From Nematostella vectensis (taxonomy: Eukaryota > Cnidaria > Anthozoa > Actiniaria > Edwardsiidae), in contig NC_064039.1 in NCBI RefSeq assembly GCF_932526225.1, positions 11,612,139 to 11,676,138 on the forward strand: a DNA stretch of 64,000 bases. Reading direction: 5' to 3'. The translations under genes and the position numbers were made by a program. How positions within the stretch are numbered: position 1 is the first letter of the stretch; each line of letters starts with the position of its first letter. Under the pieces are notes generated by a model. It made no database searches. It saw only the letters and a program-made list of their open reading frames with translations, and had not been told where the DNA came from. Shown here piece after piece: positions 26,801 through 38,700 of this stretch.

Positions 26801-29800
26801 CTGATGGTTCTCCCCATATCCCCGAAAAAGACTTCAAGATCTACAATGAGATTACATTTTAGTTTGACTTGAAATAATGTCCAGGCACATGGAAATATGC
26901 ATCATCCAAACACCATTACTTTAAAAAAATTACCATCCATTCATGTAACATTGAGAGCATGTTTACAGGTAAGGTATACCAGCACTTTCACGAAAGTAGT
27001 TCTTAAATTGGACTGTTTTTTTAATTACAATAAAGCGTTTACGAATCATAATGCCATGGTAACCATGTTGATTTACAGGATGTAAAGCTAAAATTTAAAT
27101 GTCATTTGCCAACCAGCATGGCAAGGAAATACTTGAGTGTGCATGAGAACATGCTAGAAACCTTGTGTTGCAAATCCATGACAATCTGAACTCTATTGTT
27201 TACTTGCTCATTGGCTGTGACCACAGTATCAGTTGCTCATGGTCATAGCTAGGAACTTCTGCATTGCAAGGCAAGCCTCAGTAATTCCCATTCATATTTA
27301 CTGTGGGGTCAAGTATCTTCCATATTTCTTTTGTTAAATCAAAGAAGCTTGCTTAGTTAGAGGGGGGGGGGGCTGCCCTTAAGTGCAAGACCAAAGGACC
27401 AGATATACAACGCAAAGCTTACTTACAGATGCACTAGAAGAGAATGAGGCTGAGGGAGAAGGAGTCATGCGAGAAGAGGATAGGACAACATGTGACTGGC
27501 GCTGCCTTCTTGCAGGGAGGACTCTAACTTGTTCACCACGAAGCAAACTTTCCAATTCATCATCTGCAAAAACAGAATATGCATTAAAACCAAGAAGCTG
27601 TCAGCAAGCATTAAAGATAGCAAGCACAGCAACCGAATATAAATGATCTTTCACAGTTTGGTTTTGGGGAAGATTCTAATACATTTTTTCATCACAGCAG
27701 GGCCAGCAAGGGGGGCATTACATCCTCCTCTCGATTTATTGTTTTGACAGCTATTTTTACACAGCAAAAGTCAAACATCTGTGAGATTCTAGTAAATCTA
27801 CAGCCAAATAGAAGAAAGTTTCAAAAAATTAAAAAATGACAAAATCAACCAACAATCTTCGTTTCATGAGAGTAACATTTCAATCGCTCTTGCCAGATTA
27901 AAATGTCTTTGTCTCTGTGTCTCTATATATGTCGATCATTCAGGAATTTTAGTGAAGAAGAAAACGAGAATGTGATACACTATGGAGATAGTGACAAGAG
28001 GGGATTACGGGAGTGTCATGCCGAGAGGTATCAAGCTGCACAATGTTACCCTGAACAGAATGGAAGCAAAAAAACAGTGGGGTACCTTATGGTATCATAG
28101 TGACCACCCTCAGTGACAGTACTTATTAACAATACACACACTTAGACACTCAATTTGGGGTATTGTTGTGCCTGGCAGTACTGTATGTATGGTGGAAGTT
28201 ATATATAACTACAATTACAACTAAATGTTTGCAAGGATAGGTCAGATTTGTGAATAAAATAAAACTCTTTGAGCATCTTACCATTCACAAGAAGCTGTAC
28301 CATCACTAGGGTTGGATCAATACAATGGGTCTGTAATACTGTGTCATCCATGACATTTAGCTCCTGGTTAACAAAATATGTAAATACGATTATCATGGTT
28401 AACAGCGTACACCTTATTTCCTTATTTCAAGTACGGCTTCAGTCCAAGATTCCATGTCCAGGGCCATAGCAGGGGATGGGGCGTTGGGTTCAAATGCCCC
28501 CTCCCCCCCCAATATTTTCAAAATTTATAAGAAAATTACCATTAGGGGTGTGGCTGTGCCCCCATTTTTTTTAATGTTTCAGTATGGTGCCCCACCCCCC
28601 CCCCCCCCCCCAAATATTTCAAGGCCTTCTACGGGACAGATGTCTCATAACTCACAGTGGTTAATGATTATCACATACAGAAGTAAATAAGCAAAAATAA
28701 AAAAAATGAATCCAGTTTTCAGAGACTAGGATTTAGCTATTAATATGTTGTTACCGATAAGTCAATACAGGTTACAAAGCAATAACAATACAAAGTAACC
28801 TTATATTTGAAATTTAAGCAATAAAACGCATGTCTGTCTAGGTTTTTACAGACACACAGGGGATGTTGGGAGAATTGATAAAAAACTTGAAAGACACGAG
28901 CCAGAGGCGCCTCCTTTAAGCTTTTATAAAATAACTAAGAAATGGCAATCCCAATCAAGAGTGCGTAGAATTCTTATCAAAATTTAATTCTCCATAAATA
29001 GTGAGACTAGTGACCTGAGCATTGAGTTTGTCACGTTTGAAAAAGAGTGGCGGGAAGCAGCCGATATCAGAAACTTTTGGAAACCTTAAAGAACAGATAA
29101 ATCACCAGCAGTCACTCCATCCTCGAAAGAAATAACAAGGAGTGCATGCTCAGAGCTTTCAAGGCTTGAAAAGAAAAGCAAGTAAACTGAAGCGACTTTA
29201 CATTGTGAACTTTCATTTGACAGACATCGTGGTCGCATCGCTTTGAAAACTTTGTAATGCTTTTTCTTATTCTCCGTCCAACATTTCAGGTAAAATTTTC
29301 TGGATCCCTCTTCCAGTTCTCCATTCTATAAATAACGCAGGTTCAGTGTAAAGAAATTCTTGATATCTGAAAAGTGTCAAGTTATGATTTAGCGGCAACT
29401 TGCATGCGTGTGTTTTAAATAAATTGTTCGAGATTTTTTGTAAACATTTGTTTTTTTGTCTAATAATATATTCTTTACTTGGTTTATGAGAGAAATGATT
29501 ATTAAGAAATATATTTCAATTTTTCTACCTTCTGAAAGGGGAATCATTAATTTTACTGAGTATTTCATGTGTTTTTATTTTCGTATCGCAACACCATCGA
29601 TCTTTTTTCTCAGCCGAAGCAAAACGCACATTTGGATCTTTCATCATCTATTCTCTGTTCAAAATGTCCAAACTAAAATCAGGCAAATGGTCGCTAGCAA
29701 ATTCAAGAGAAAAACAGTTTTGCACGAAATAAAAGTATAAAAGAGTGCTTGCTGTCAAAAGCGTGTCTGTACTGTTTTTTACCAATCATCGCATGTTATT

Positions 29801-32800
29801 TTATAATGTGTATACAGAAGTTAAAAAAAATTCAATAATACCAAGACCAAAGGATGATTAAGGTTATCATACTGTAACTAATTTGTGCTAAAATCTTACC
29901 CTTGAAATGAGATCATGACCTGTAATCACAGCTGAGAACCACTGCCTGCACATTTCCCTGAATCAAAAGAAACACAAGGGGTTACAGAAGGACTAATGCA
30001 AGAGGAACATGGATAGAAGGATGGAAGACTGATATAAAAAGAGGGATGGAAACTGAATATTTACCTGTATACTTGAACTCTAAAACCAGTGAGAGTGAAA
30101 GGACCTGAAAACAAATCGGAAAGTAATTTATTAACTTCAGGTGGCCCATATCACCTTTGAATTGAAGACAACAGGACATGGGCTTAAGCACAAACACAAA
30201 AGCACCAATTTTTGGCAGCATTACCTCCCAAACAGCATTTAAAGCATGAAATATGTCTTGAACATGATGGGATGTCATCAAGTACAACACACAGAATCAA
30301 ATCTATCAAAATCACACAAAGAAAGAAATATAGCTTACCATTGACAAGGATCGCCTGTGATTTCTGCAAGGTCTGCCATGCTTTAAGATCTTCAACCACA
30401 TCTTTGTTGTTTCTCAGTGCACGTTGCAAGCCATCATCATCTTGAAAGGATCGCATTTCAGCTCTACTGCAGATAGACCTATAAGAATTTCCATTCAAAT
30501 CAAAATAAGTATGACTTAAACTGCATGCTCCTTAAGGTAAGGCGCGAGGATAAAAATCCCAACTTTTAGTTTTCAAAAAGAGTGCCTATTGTCTTAAAAA
30601 AAAATTTAGTTTTGTTTGTCAAGCTACCAAAATCCGATCTCCCAAACAATAACCTGTCACCTAGCTCTATCAGCTGAGTAAATTTAAGGAAGAGATTTAG
30701 GATTTTTTTTTATTTCAGGTGAGACCCATACGTAGAACAAAAACATATGAATGAAATTAGACTGCTAAGAAGCTGTTAGTTATTATTCACATGTCTCACT
30801 CCTGCCCGGCCAAACCTAATTATTTTAGGCAGTTGAAAGTCTGAATCAATGTCAAACCAAATAAATTTTGACCGACACAAATAGACAATTAGATTTGACA
30901 TGGCTGGAATGTGACATATGAATCTGACCTAAGTCTAAGTGAAGGCTTAAGTTTAGGGCTGTGTATGTAGCTTACCGAACACGATCACCAAGGAACTCTA
31001 CAGGGGCAGCTTTACCATCCAGCCCTTGCTTATCAATAAGGGCGTCAAAAACCTAAAACAAGTGTGCACAAATCAGTCCAAATTAAACAAGGACACAGAC
31101 ACAACAATTGGAAAAGATGTGGATCAATTGAGCCTTAGGCCACGGCTATAATGAAACATTACATTGCCCTAAAGCTCAATTGATTCAAAGATTTACAATT
31201 AAAAAAAATTATTACATTTCTAATATTGTATATTTCAGGATAGATTTTGTTACATTTAGTGCACTAGAAAAGCTAAATATACTGTAGTAATCCATTTAAA
31301 CAAAGGATAGCATGGGCAGGGTAATCAGCAAATGACAGTTTTATTGGTTAGAATCAATTTTATATCAAAATAAAAACGAATAATAATATTCAACATATAA
31401 AACAAAACAAAAAACAAATTTAGTTAATTAAATAAACTTAATCAACTGCACATAAAAAAAAAATGTTTTCACCATGACTAAACACATTAGCCCAGACATT
31501 TCTACAGCTTGGCCGTATCATTATTTGTTATACCATTTATATACAAGTTATGTGTACTTACAAGTGCTGGCCAAAGCATTGGACTACTTTGATTGGATGG
31601 ATCAAGTCGCTGAGCCCAAACAAGAGTTTTTTCAACCAGAAAAAATTTCCAGGATTTGGTATAGACAGCAAGCCATTCTCTAGTAGTCCATTCCTCACCA
31701 TCATATTCTACCAGAACCTGAAAATTATAAAAGTAGTAGAGGGATTATAATCCTAGCATTTCCAAGTGTACAAGCAGTTGTTACTTGGTTAAATATGTAA
31801 AGGACACCAATAATTTCAATGCTACTGTACACACAAGCATAATGTATGTTGTACTACTAATGCACAATTTATAGCATCTTAGAGATTTGAAAGGGCCAAA
31901 AAATACCAACAGGATTTAAAGGTGGGGGTGGGTTAATGGAGACCCCTCTCTCAATTAACCCACCCCCTCCTCCGTCTCCAATAAGCTCCCTCTTTGATTT
32001 GGCTTATTAGAGTCTTAAGGGTATATGACTACAGATGAAGCTCTACTTAGCAACCACCTCTGGGATTTAAAAAAGAGGTCTCAACTGGGGTTGTTGATAT
32101 ACAAGGTGGGCTACCAGCTAAAATCCCTTATAAGAGCGAAATTAAAATTGGAATTTGTAAAGAGGAATTGTTTAGATATCTATAGCACTTAGTCCTGGAT
32201 ATCGCCCTAGGAGGGCAGTCAGAGTTTGAGAGCCAATCCAAATGAAATTTGAAATAGTGGTTATTACTGAAACTGATGGCTCACCCAACGTTGTAGCAAA
32301 TAGAGCAGGCATGACAGAATCATACGACTAAATTCATATATTATTAAACTGAATAAACTGAAGAATTCAACACATGAGCACCTGTACATTAGCAGATAAG
32401 AATAATTCCATTGACCTTTTCACGCCAATTATGAAGTAACAGACTATAAATTTAAAACAAAACAAACATATCTCTGAATATACTTAAAGTAAGACAGCAA
32501 TAAAATAGGTTCTGTTAAACAATATATTGTTGTTCATCCTAGAAAAAACATGTGGCCATCACTTACAGATAACCAGACATGATAGAATTCAAATATCCAA
32601 TTGATTCAGAAATTATACCTTCTTGGAGTAAAAAGATACATCAAGCAGAGGACTTGGTTCAAATGTAGTCAGGTATAAATCTGTTTTGTTTAGACTGAAT
32701 GTTTTAAGTAGCAACTGGAATTTTCAATCACCAACCTCATCAAGGACAACACATTAATGACATGGTTTCCATTTTAGATTTTAATTTTCTTGCAAACATC

Positions 32801-33572
32801 AATTAAAACTAAACTTGTAACTCATTGTAATCGCACTATTGCAAATACAATAACGTTATTCGCTTGAAGAGAGTATTATATGAATCTAGGAGAAGTAAGA
32901 ATATTGTATGTATGCGTTCTATATTTAGAACAAAAGAAGACATAACGTATGTATGTATAATATCGTAAACCACATATTTTGGAAAGGGACGTTATTCGGA
33001 AGACTATGAATCAAATAAAGAAGAGCTGGCTAATTTAATAAAAAATAACAAACTTGTATATGATTCAAAACAAACACTTCTTCTCTGTACGATCAAACAT
33101 GGTTACATATTATGAACCATAAGCTTACTGTTATATCATGAAACCAATAGCATGACATTTTGCACGTTTTCGAATACAACCACTCAGCTTGCTATCATTG
33201 ATCATCTATTACACTAAACGAAATATAATTATATGATAGACTTCATACTAGTAGAGTCGTTGTTTTGGTGTAAAACGCCGAACCGGCAGAAATAGAAACT
33301 AAAAATAGCCCTAACACCCTAGATAGACCCTTACACAAAGATACGAGTGTGCAAGGTTTTTGTTTCAAACTCTCCCCTCTTTCATATCCTACCTTCAGTT
33401 CTGGATGATCTGACTCTTTCTCCGTACAAGCTCTAATGATACCACTCTTCCATGGGTAGTCTAATGGATTGGATGGTTTGCTAGACCTTGATTTTGACCG
33501 TTGAGAATTCTTTTCTTCTACACACAGAAACCGTTTACCAACAAGCTCTTTGCGACAAGGGTACATCTTCAT
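5831..33572 (-). CDS. KDM3: KDM3/JMJD1-type lysine demethylase, 35 exons
   Basis: Demethylates histone H3K9me1/2 (family knowledge: Fe(II)/2-oxoglutarate oxygenase, nuclear). Exons 5'->3': 33393-33572, 31562-31717, 30976-31052, 30339-30478, 30065-30104, 29900-29957, 28282-28363, 27427-27563, 26677-26840, 25098-26274, 24230-24513, 23758-23791, 20548-22780, 20213-20277, 20001-20104, 19198-19301, 18640-18753, 17965-18126, 17245-17343, 15113-15595, 14060-14581, 12826-13658, 12450-12525, 11910-12005, 11446-11492, 11296-11339, 11083-11157, 10454-10509, 9798-9920, 9079-9152, 7809-7871, 7623-7679, 7204-7377, 6604-6684, 5831-5932. Phases agree throughout: 8316 nt, 2771 aa, close to JMJD1C and longer than KDM3A/B. 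Order: conserved KDM3 N-terminal region (residues 1-344), Ser/Pro/Gln-rich part with a polyQ tract (345-737), long basic linker (843-1587), Cys-rich fingers (1595-1770), disordered 1803-2390, JmjC 2400-2740. Start: the only ATG before a conserved exon 1. Coordinates may be off by 1 nt at some junctions. Confidence 0.95.
6090..6528. repeat. Dispersed repeat with a partial internal duplication
   Basis: Left end CACCAGCTTACTTCCGGTC and right end CCGGAAGTAAGCTTGTGGC are inverted. The core, AGCGGATGGCCTG then AATAGATTC, is present twice, so a second truncated copy lies in tandem. The same core recurs at 56625-56850 beside a gelsolin exon. It lies in the last KDM3 intron. Confidence 0.7.
7490..7622 (-). 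repeat. Donor-derived tandem array, KDM3 exon 32
   Basis: Read on the minus strand, exon 32 ends CCTATCCATGACCAG|GTAAGC. The intron then repeats CATCTATGACCAG followed by GT at least three more times (GTAAGC, GTGAAC, GTAC), plus a decayed TTTGACCAGGTACC. Units are about 20-36 bp and include both exon end and donor. Confidence 0.85.
8150..9078 (-). repeat. 30-bp minisatellite built from exon end plus 5' splice site, KDM3 exon 30
   Basis: Exon 30 ends GACACTGCAAGGATT and the intron starts GTAAGTATTGCCCTGACC. The array consists of about 25 units of 30 bp with this same composition (exon-end copy, GTAAGT or GTTAGT, TATTGCCCTGATC), with some longer variants of about 48 bp. Because the unit is a multiple of three it creates long spurious frames on both strands. 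Reading in frame past the true donor meets TGA after 17 codons, so use of a distal copy as donor would truncate the protein. Confidence 0.93.
9153..9385 (-). repeat. Triplicated 3' splice-site segment, KDM3 exon 30
   Basis: The authentic acceptor ends GTTTCATGTCTTTAG|ATGCC. Two upstream copies end GTTTCCTTTCTGTAG|ATGTC and GTTTCGTGTCTGTAG|ATGTC, with acceptor AGs spaced 78 and 79 bp apart. Each copy includes the upstream CTCCTT tract and the first exon bases. The copies have, if anything, the better CTGTAG context. Confidence 0.88.
15978..16189. mobile_element. 212-bp foldback element
   Basis: Arms of about 50 bp are inverted repeats. The left arm starts CGTCCTCAATTGACCGTGAA and continues through ACGGCTGAAAT and AATCAGACA. 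The right arm has TCTGATACATTTCAGCGG and ends CGGTCTAGCGAGGACG. It lies in the KDM3 intron between exons 17245-17343 and 15113-15595. No gene content. Confidence 0.75.
16624..17243 (-). repeat. Low-complexity minisatellite starting at the donor of KDM3 exon 19
   Basis: About 620 bp of units of roughly 10-25 bp, on the minus strand alternating TGTGTAGGGTATG and TGTGGTATG. It begins at the splice donor: the exon ends CAAGACAGG|GTACGTATAGTGG, and units carry AGG|GTATGT, an equally acceptable donor. The long frame across it is an artefact of composition. Confidence 0.85.
17544..17681. mobile_element. Short TIR element (MITE), copy 2
   Basis: CAGGGGCGTGGCCAGG at the left, CCTGGCTACGCCCCTG at the right. 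Interior shared with 1456-1621. In the KDM3 intron between exons 18 and 19. Confidence 0.85.
18349..18639 (-). repeat. 37-bp donor-derived minisatellite, KDM3 exon 17
   Basis: Exon 17 ends CCACGCTAGCTCAGGAG|GTAAGATC. The intron then contains seven further units of about 37 bp with GGCGAAGATCCACGCTAGCT followed by CAGRAAGTAAT or close variants. The most distant unit retains an intact CTCAGGAG|GTAAGG donor; most others have degraded to AAAGTAAT. Unit content is exon end plus splice site. Confidence 0.92.
18825..19150. repeat. Direct duplication with AAAC microsatellite
   Basis: Two copies of a segment containing GGTCACAATAAA, GGGACGT, GATCCCC and ACAAGAATTC lie about 200 bp apart in a KDM3 intron. 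The first contains an (AAAC/AAGC)n stretch. No coding content. Confidence 0.6.
23970..24145. repeat. 21-bp minisatellite
   Basis: About eight diverged units of TCATACGGGTTTCACACAAA in the intron after KDM3 exon 11, 85 bp beyond its donor. Unlike the donor-derived arrays it has no evident similarity to the neighbouring exon. Confidence 0.8.
29086..29325 (-). other. 80-codon open frame after a possible acceptor in a KDM3 intron
   Basis: After TTATTTATAG|AATGGAGAACTGG the frame is open for 79 codons and ends in TAA. Exon 6 (29900-29957) ends in phase 0, so splicing to this acceptor would give an alternative, truncated C-terminus. I recognise no domain in it, and 80 open codons can occur by chance. 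Confidence 0.2.
30536..30670. repeat. Dispersed repeat copy shared with 53280-53430
   Basis: Contains AAAAATCCCAACTTTTAGTT, AAAAAGAGTGCCTAT and ATCCGATCTCCCAAACAATA. The reverse complement of the same order of motifs lies at 53280-53430 inside the 1.5-kb TIR element, so the two share an origin. In KDM3 intron 3. Confidence 0.7.
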
Positions 33573-35758
33573 ACGAAGCTTTGTCCATTCACGCTACGAA
33601 ATACTTCCCTCTCAATTATGCTGAGACTTTTCTAAGGCATCTTGGTTTTTCTGGGAGGGTGTAGGGGCGGGTAAGAAACCGAGAAAAGGGGAAATTGAGA
33701 AGAAAATCCTTTCCAAACTTTGCAAACGATCATGCAGGCCTCGCGACTCGTTGAGCGCTTGCGCTATAACAGGTATATCGCGGGCTCCGATAACAGACTC
33801 GCAAAAACAAGCACTGAAAATGCACAGTCCTTAAAAACCCAAAAACCTACAAGCATGATACAACATATAACCACATAACTGAATCAAAAACTACACTTTC
33901 ATTCCTTATTTAATGTGGTTCGATTGAATTAGTGTGTGCGTGTGTTGTAGAAAATGTCGAAAAATGGCCACCAGAATGATCAAAATCGTTGGCAAGAAGA
34001 TGAATATATTGAAAGAAGCAAGATCTTTTTTACTTTAAATATGTAGAGGGAAGAAAGCTACCATAAAGTTGTGTTCATTGCCTCGTATTTTCTGATAAGA
34101 GAAGTTTCGTTCCTTCGCTTGCTGTTATGGAACAAAGCACTTTTAATCATATGCAAACGCTAGATTCCAAGCTATTTTTAGCTCCGCTTATTTCCGTCGC
34201 CGCTTCGAGTGTTTTGGAACAGGGTTGGGGGGAAACAGAATTATTTATGGGGTTTATTTATGCGTTTTGAAAAAGAGCGCTCTCTAATATATAAGATAAG
34301 TACGATTAGTTTTTATTTGTAGAGAAAGGTAAGGCGTAAATTTCAGGGAAGAGGTAAGTTATAAGCACTGCAATGATTGGGGCACCTGTTTTCTTTCATT
34401 TTGACACAGTGTATTTTATTTTCCTTATATTCAACATGTCTTAATTTTTTAGGGGGGAGGCATCAATAAGAGGAAACTTGATAAACAAGAAAAAATCTGG
34501 AATAAAGAATGTGACGTTTGCGTCTCTATTTTGTATCACGGCTCCAACACAACTCGGTTTTGGTCAACGCGCGGGGGGGGGGGGAGGGGGTTATACGCTT
34601 CTACCAAAAAAACTGGTGGAGATTCTTAAAAAAAGATCTAAAAATAAAATAAAAAAAGGAGTGAATCGACAAAGTGCGCGTTGGAAGCCTTTTTATTTTT
34701 ACATTCTCTTGAAACAGACTTGATAATATAAAATAATCTATTTATTCCGGTACAAATACAGGGAAAAGGCTGAATTCTATATGATCGTATTCGATCGCAA
34801 ATGGGTTTCAAAATGATCGCACACGATAGCACTCGGTCGCAAGAGTTTTCTTATAGTCGTACACGATAGCCTGCGATCGTGCGTGACCATATCGAAACAT
34901 ATCTTAAGGAAGACAAACTACGTGTCATTATTTACAATGACATTCAACGAAACTTTCTTTGTGATCTATATGTAATTAATAATTCTTTCAAACTGTTGAA
35001 CCCAAAAGATCTTTTCTTGTAGATTATGACACATTACGAGTCTAGCTCAGAAATATTGTGGTGATGGAGTGTACACATATATGCGATATTTGTAGTTAAC
35101 TTCTTCTATAGAGAATGGTAACTTTTTGCAATTATGTTTCTCTGAATAAAAAAATTTACCGGTATGGCAAAATATAGAATAATGCTATAAAATAGGGTTT
35201 ATTTTGCAATAATATTTATGACATAACTGCTAAATCCAACATACAAACTTTCGCAGATATGTAAAAACATAATTACAAAATAGAAACCCTCTTTTTCTTG
35301 AACTAAATGTCAAAATCATAATTGCAAAACCCAACCTCGGTATAAAGGTGAGTTCTATCTTTCGCAGTTTAGTAAAAAACATAATTGCAAAACCTAACCT
35401 CGGTATATAAGTGACTTCTACATTTTGCAATTTTTTTATTTTTCTGAGAAAAATAATTGCAAAATGCTATGATCCTCTATAGAAGAAGTCAACTGCGGAA
35501 TTTGCAAATGTGTTTTATCCCGTGATAATGTGATGAAATGTATAGAGGATAGACATACAGGTCAACCTACTATGTAAGTTCCCCTTGGAATAAAATTATT
35601 ATTTTACATGCGATCATTGCAATGAAATATTAGTCCAGAAAGCACAACTGAGGACAAAGAATCAATAAATTCTTTATATATGTATTTTTTACAAAGAGGA
35701 TAATTTAAAAATACTATGGACAGGTTTCTTTGTGAAGATTAAATAACCTACAGTATCA
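33573..35758. other. Spacer: KDM3 upstream region and SIL1 downstream region
   Basis: Contains the KDM3 promoter, for which I see no diagnostic motif, a G-run at about 34575, local repeats of GATCGCACACGATAG-like words at 34780-34880 and the TIR element at 35080-35510. No protein-coding gene is evident. Confidence 0.5.
35080..35510. mobile_element. TIR element with internal tandem units
   Basis: TTAACTTCTTCTATAGAGAA at the left is matched by TCCTCTATAGAAGAAGTCAA at the right. Inside, a roughly 65-bp unit containing CATAATTGCAAAACC and AACCTCGGTATA is repeated about three times. No coding capacity. Confidence 0.65.
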
Positions 35759-38700
35759 TCATATTCGATTCAATTTAGAAATAAGTTCCAAGGCAAGCTG
35801 TGATAAAGACATCAGGTAATCCCTTTCGTCGGAGTCTTGTGATGAAGCGGCAGAATTTGTCCATTCATCTCTAAGTCGTTGCAAACTCTTGAAGACAGAA
35901 GTGTGCTTGAGCTCGTGTTTACACCCCACCATCATGATATCAAGAGCTTGTAGCACTTTTTCTCTAGTGTCATTATCAGTTGTGTCAAGAAGGGCTGATA
36001 CATGTGCACACAAGCCTTGGGCAACCATGGCTTGCAGAAGGGGCACCCTGCCAGCAAATGACAATGGTTAGTAAAAATAGATTAATTAGTTAGTTATAAA
36101 AGAGAACTATCCGGATTATTTTCACAAAAAAAGAATAGGATTTGCCTCTTGTACACAAGAGGTTCTCAGTCAGAAAGTTGCAGTCAGCACTACCTCTAAG
36201 TCGCGAAAGGAGGTGGCGGCAATGGGATAGCCACATCGCCTCTCCCCAAAGTAATGTTGAAAAGCATTGCTTGGCCCAGCAACACCCCTGGCTTATGATA
36301 AAACATTTTTAATGGTTAGGCAAAAGGAGGTGGTGGCAATGGGACAGCCACACCGCTCCCCCACCCCAAAGAAACTTTGAAAAGCATTGCTTGGACCAGC
36401 AACACCCCTAGCTTATGATAAAACCTTTCTAATGGTTAGACAAAGGAACTGGCTTACCCTAATTCAGCTATAAGAAGAAAAAAGAAGAAGTACAGTATTG
36501 TAAAACCAGACAATAAATGGGTGTATTTTTAGGGTGCATTGAGTATGTGGAAATAACTGATAGAACCTAGCTCTTTGTGTATAAAACTCTACTTACTGTT
36601 TCACAACTGACTCTAACTCTTCCACTCCTTGCATTTTAGCTTTGCCCTTGATATAGTCAAATTGTTCAGTCAATATATCTGTCATTAGAGTGAGGGCCTT
36701 CACTCGAAGAGGCCCAGCTTTGTCCTCGCTAAACAGCTTTATAAATGTCTCCAGACCATTAAGTTTTAGAAATTCTTGTTGGCCTTTGGAGTATAATCTG
36801 ATAAGCGAGGACAGGCCATACATGGCTTTACGCCTGACTGCCATTGGCTGTGATGGTGCTAGAAGGCGGAGGAGGAGGAGCAGAGCTCCCTTGGACTGGG
36901 CTGATTTCTGTGTAGAGGGATTACTAAAAAAATGAATAAACAAAACAAATGAGCAGTTACAGTATTTACCACTGCATTAAAAACTGTGCAGTCACCTTGA
37001 ATCACATTTTCGAATATTGATTTCAATTCAAACAATTTCACTGGTAGTACAAAAAGGTGAACAGTGTTGTCGTTGGAATGATTTCGTATGGTATTGTTGG
37101 ACCTAGGGGCCACTGGCTGCAAACATCCAACACAGGTGGCAGGTGTTTTCAGATAAGAAAGTTAAAGTGTCATGCCGTGTCAAACCTGTTTTTGAGTGAA
37201 AATAGAGAGCAAGTGATTGTTTGTCTGATTATATATATAAGATCTTCTAAAAGCTGGGGGGAGGGAGTACAGAAGACCCACAGATGAGACCACAGATCAA
37301 GATACCCAAGCAAATCTGGTCTCATCTGTTTAATAAATCAAACAAAATCCTGCATCTCATCTTAAAGTCATTGATTATTTTTGTTTAATCAGTATGTTAA
37401 TGATGATAAGGAAAAAACATCATTACATAATAAGAACCAAATCAATCTTAACAAAACAATTCATGCCCTAAAAGAAGTTTTCACTCTACCCCTTTGATTA
37501 CACCCACCTTTGTACAGCTGAACCCAAGACATATGCAGCTCGACTACTCAGACCACTTTCAGTGCTGTTCATGAGCTTAATCACAATTGCCAGGCCCCCA
37601 ATCGTATCAAAATCCTTGGCATTATCAATTTGGTGTACAAAGTACTCAAGCTCATCCAGGGCATGCTCAAGCTGTTCCATAGTGGACTCACTACTGTTCA
37701 AAACTTGAACATGTTCTTTAATCACATCAATGTCTTTCTTCATGAAGATGTCTGATCCCTCCAGTTCCTTTCGGATATCCTCGATTGGGCGGAAGTGTCT
37801 TGAAGCTAGAAATGAAAATAGTAGAGAAAATACTTTGCACAAAATGCATTATATTCATTTGGATTTGCAACTTTCCAACAGGGACCCTTATCACATCACT
37901 TTGAATCGAAAGAATCCTCTGTGATCCTTAGAAAATGCTCTAGCCTTGGGGAGATCAAAGGGCTGTATTGTGGTGATTCAAAGGGCTGTATTGTGGTTCA
38001 AAGGACTGTATTGTGGTGATTCAAAGGGCTGTATTGTGGTGATTCAAAGGGCTGTATTGTGGTGATTCAAAAAAAGGGGTTGTGGTGATTCAAAGGGCTG
38101 TGTTGGGGTGATTCAAAGGACTGTATTGTGGTGATTCAAAGGGCTGTATTGTGGTGATTCAAAGGGCTGTATTGTGGTGATTCAAAGAAAGGGGTTGTGG
38201 TGATTCAAAGGGCTGTGTTGGGGTGATTCAAAGCGCTGTATTGGGGTGATTCAAAGCGCTGTATTGGGGTGAATCAAAGGGCTGTGTTGGGGTGATTCAA
38301 AGGGCTGTATTGTGGTGAATTAAAGGACTGTATTGTGGGTGATTCAAAGGGCTGTGTTGGGGTGATTCAAAGGGCTGTATTGGGGTGATTCAAAGGGCTG
38401 TATTGGGGTGATTCAAAGGGCTGTATTGTGGTGATCTTTTTTTATTGGGGTGATTCAAAGGGCTGTGTTGGGGTGATTCAAAGGGCTGTATTGTTGTGGT
38501 TTAAAGGGCTGTATTGGGGTGATTCAAAGGGCTGTATTGTGGTGATTCGAAGGGCTGTATTGTGGGTGATTCAAAGGGCTGTGTTGTGGTGATTTTTCAA
38601 ATAACATATGTAAGACACATTCTTACTCTGTATTTGCTCTGAGCCACTCCCAGTAGTTGTGTCATCATGAAACTTATCCTTAAAATCCCTCAATGCATCT

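Noticed and set aside
29456-29740. 94-aa plus-strand frame in a KDM3 intron
   Set aside because: AT-rich, Phe/Ile/Lys composition typical of chance frames; no acceptor or donor context and no recognisable domain.
37944-38592. SIL1 intron 2 array as another donor-derived array
   Set aside because: It starts about 35 bp after the donor and shares only a 7-base AATACAG word with the exon end, which is not enough.
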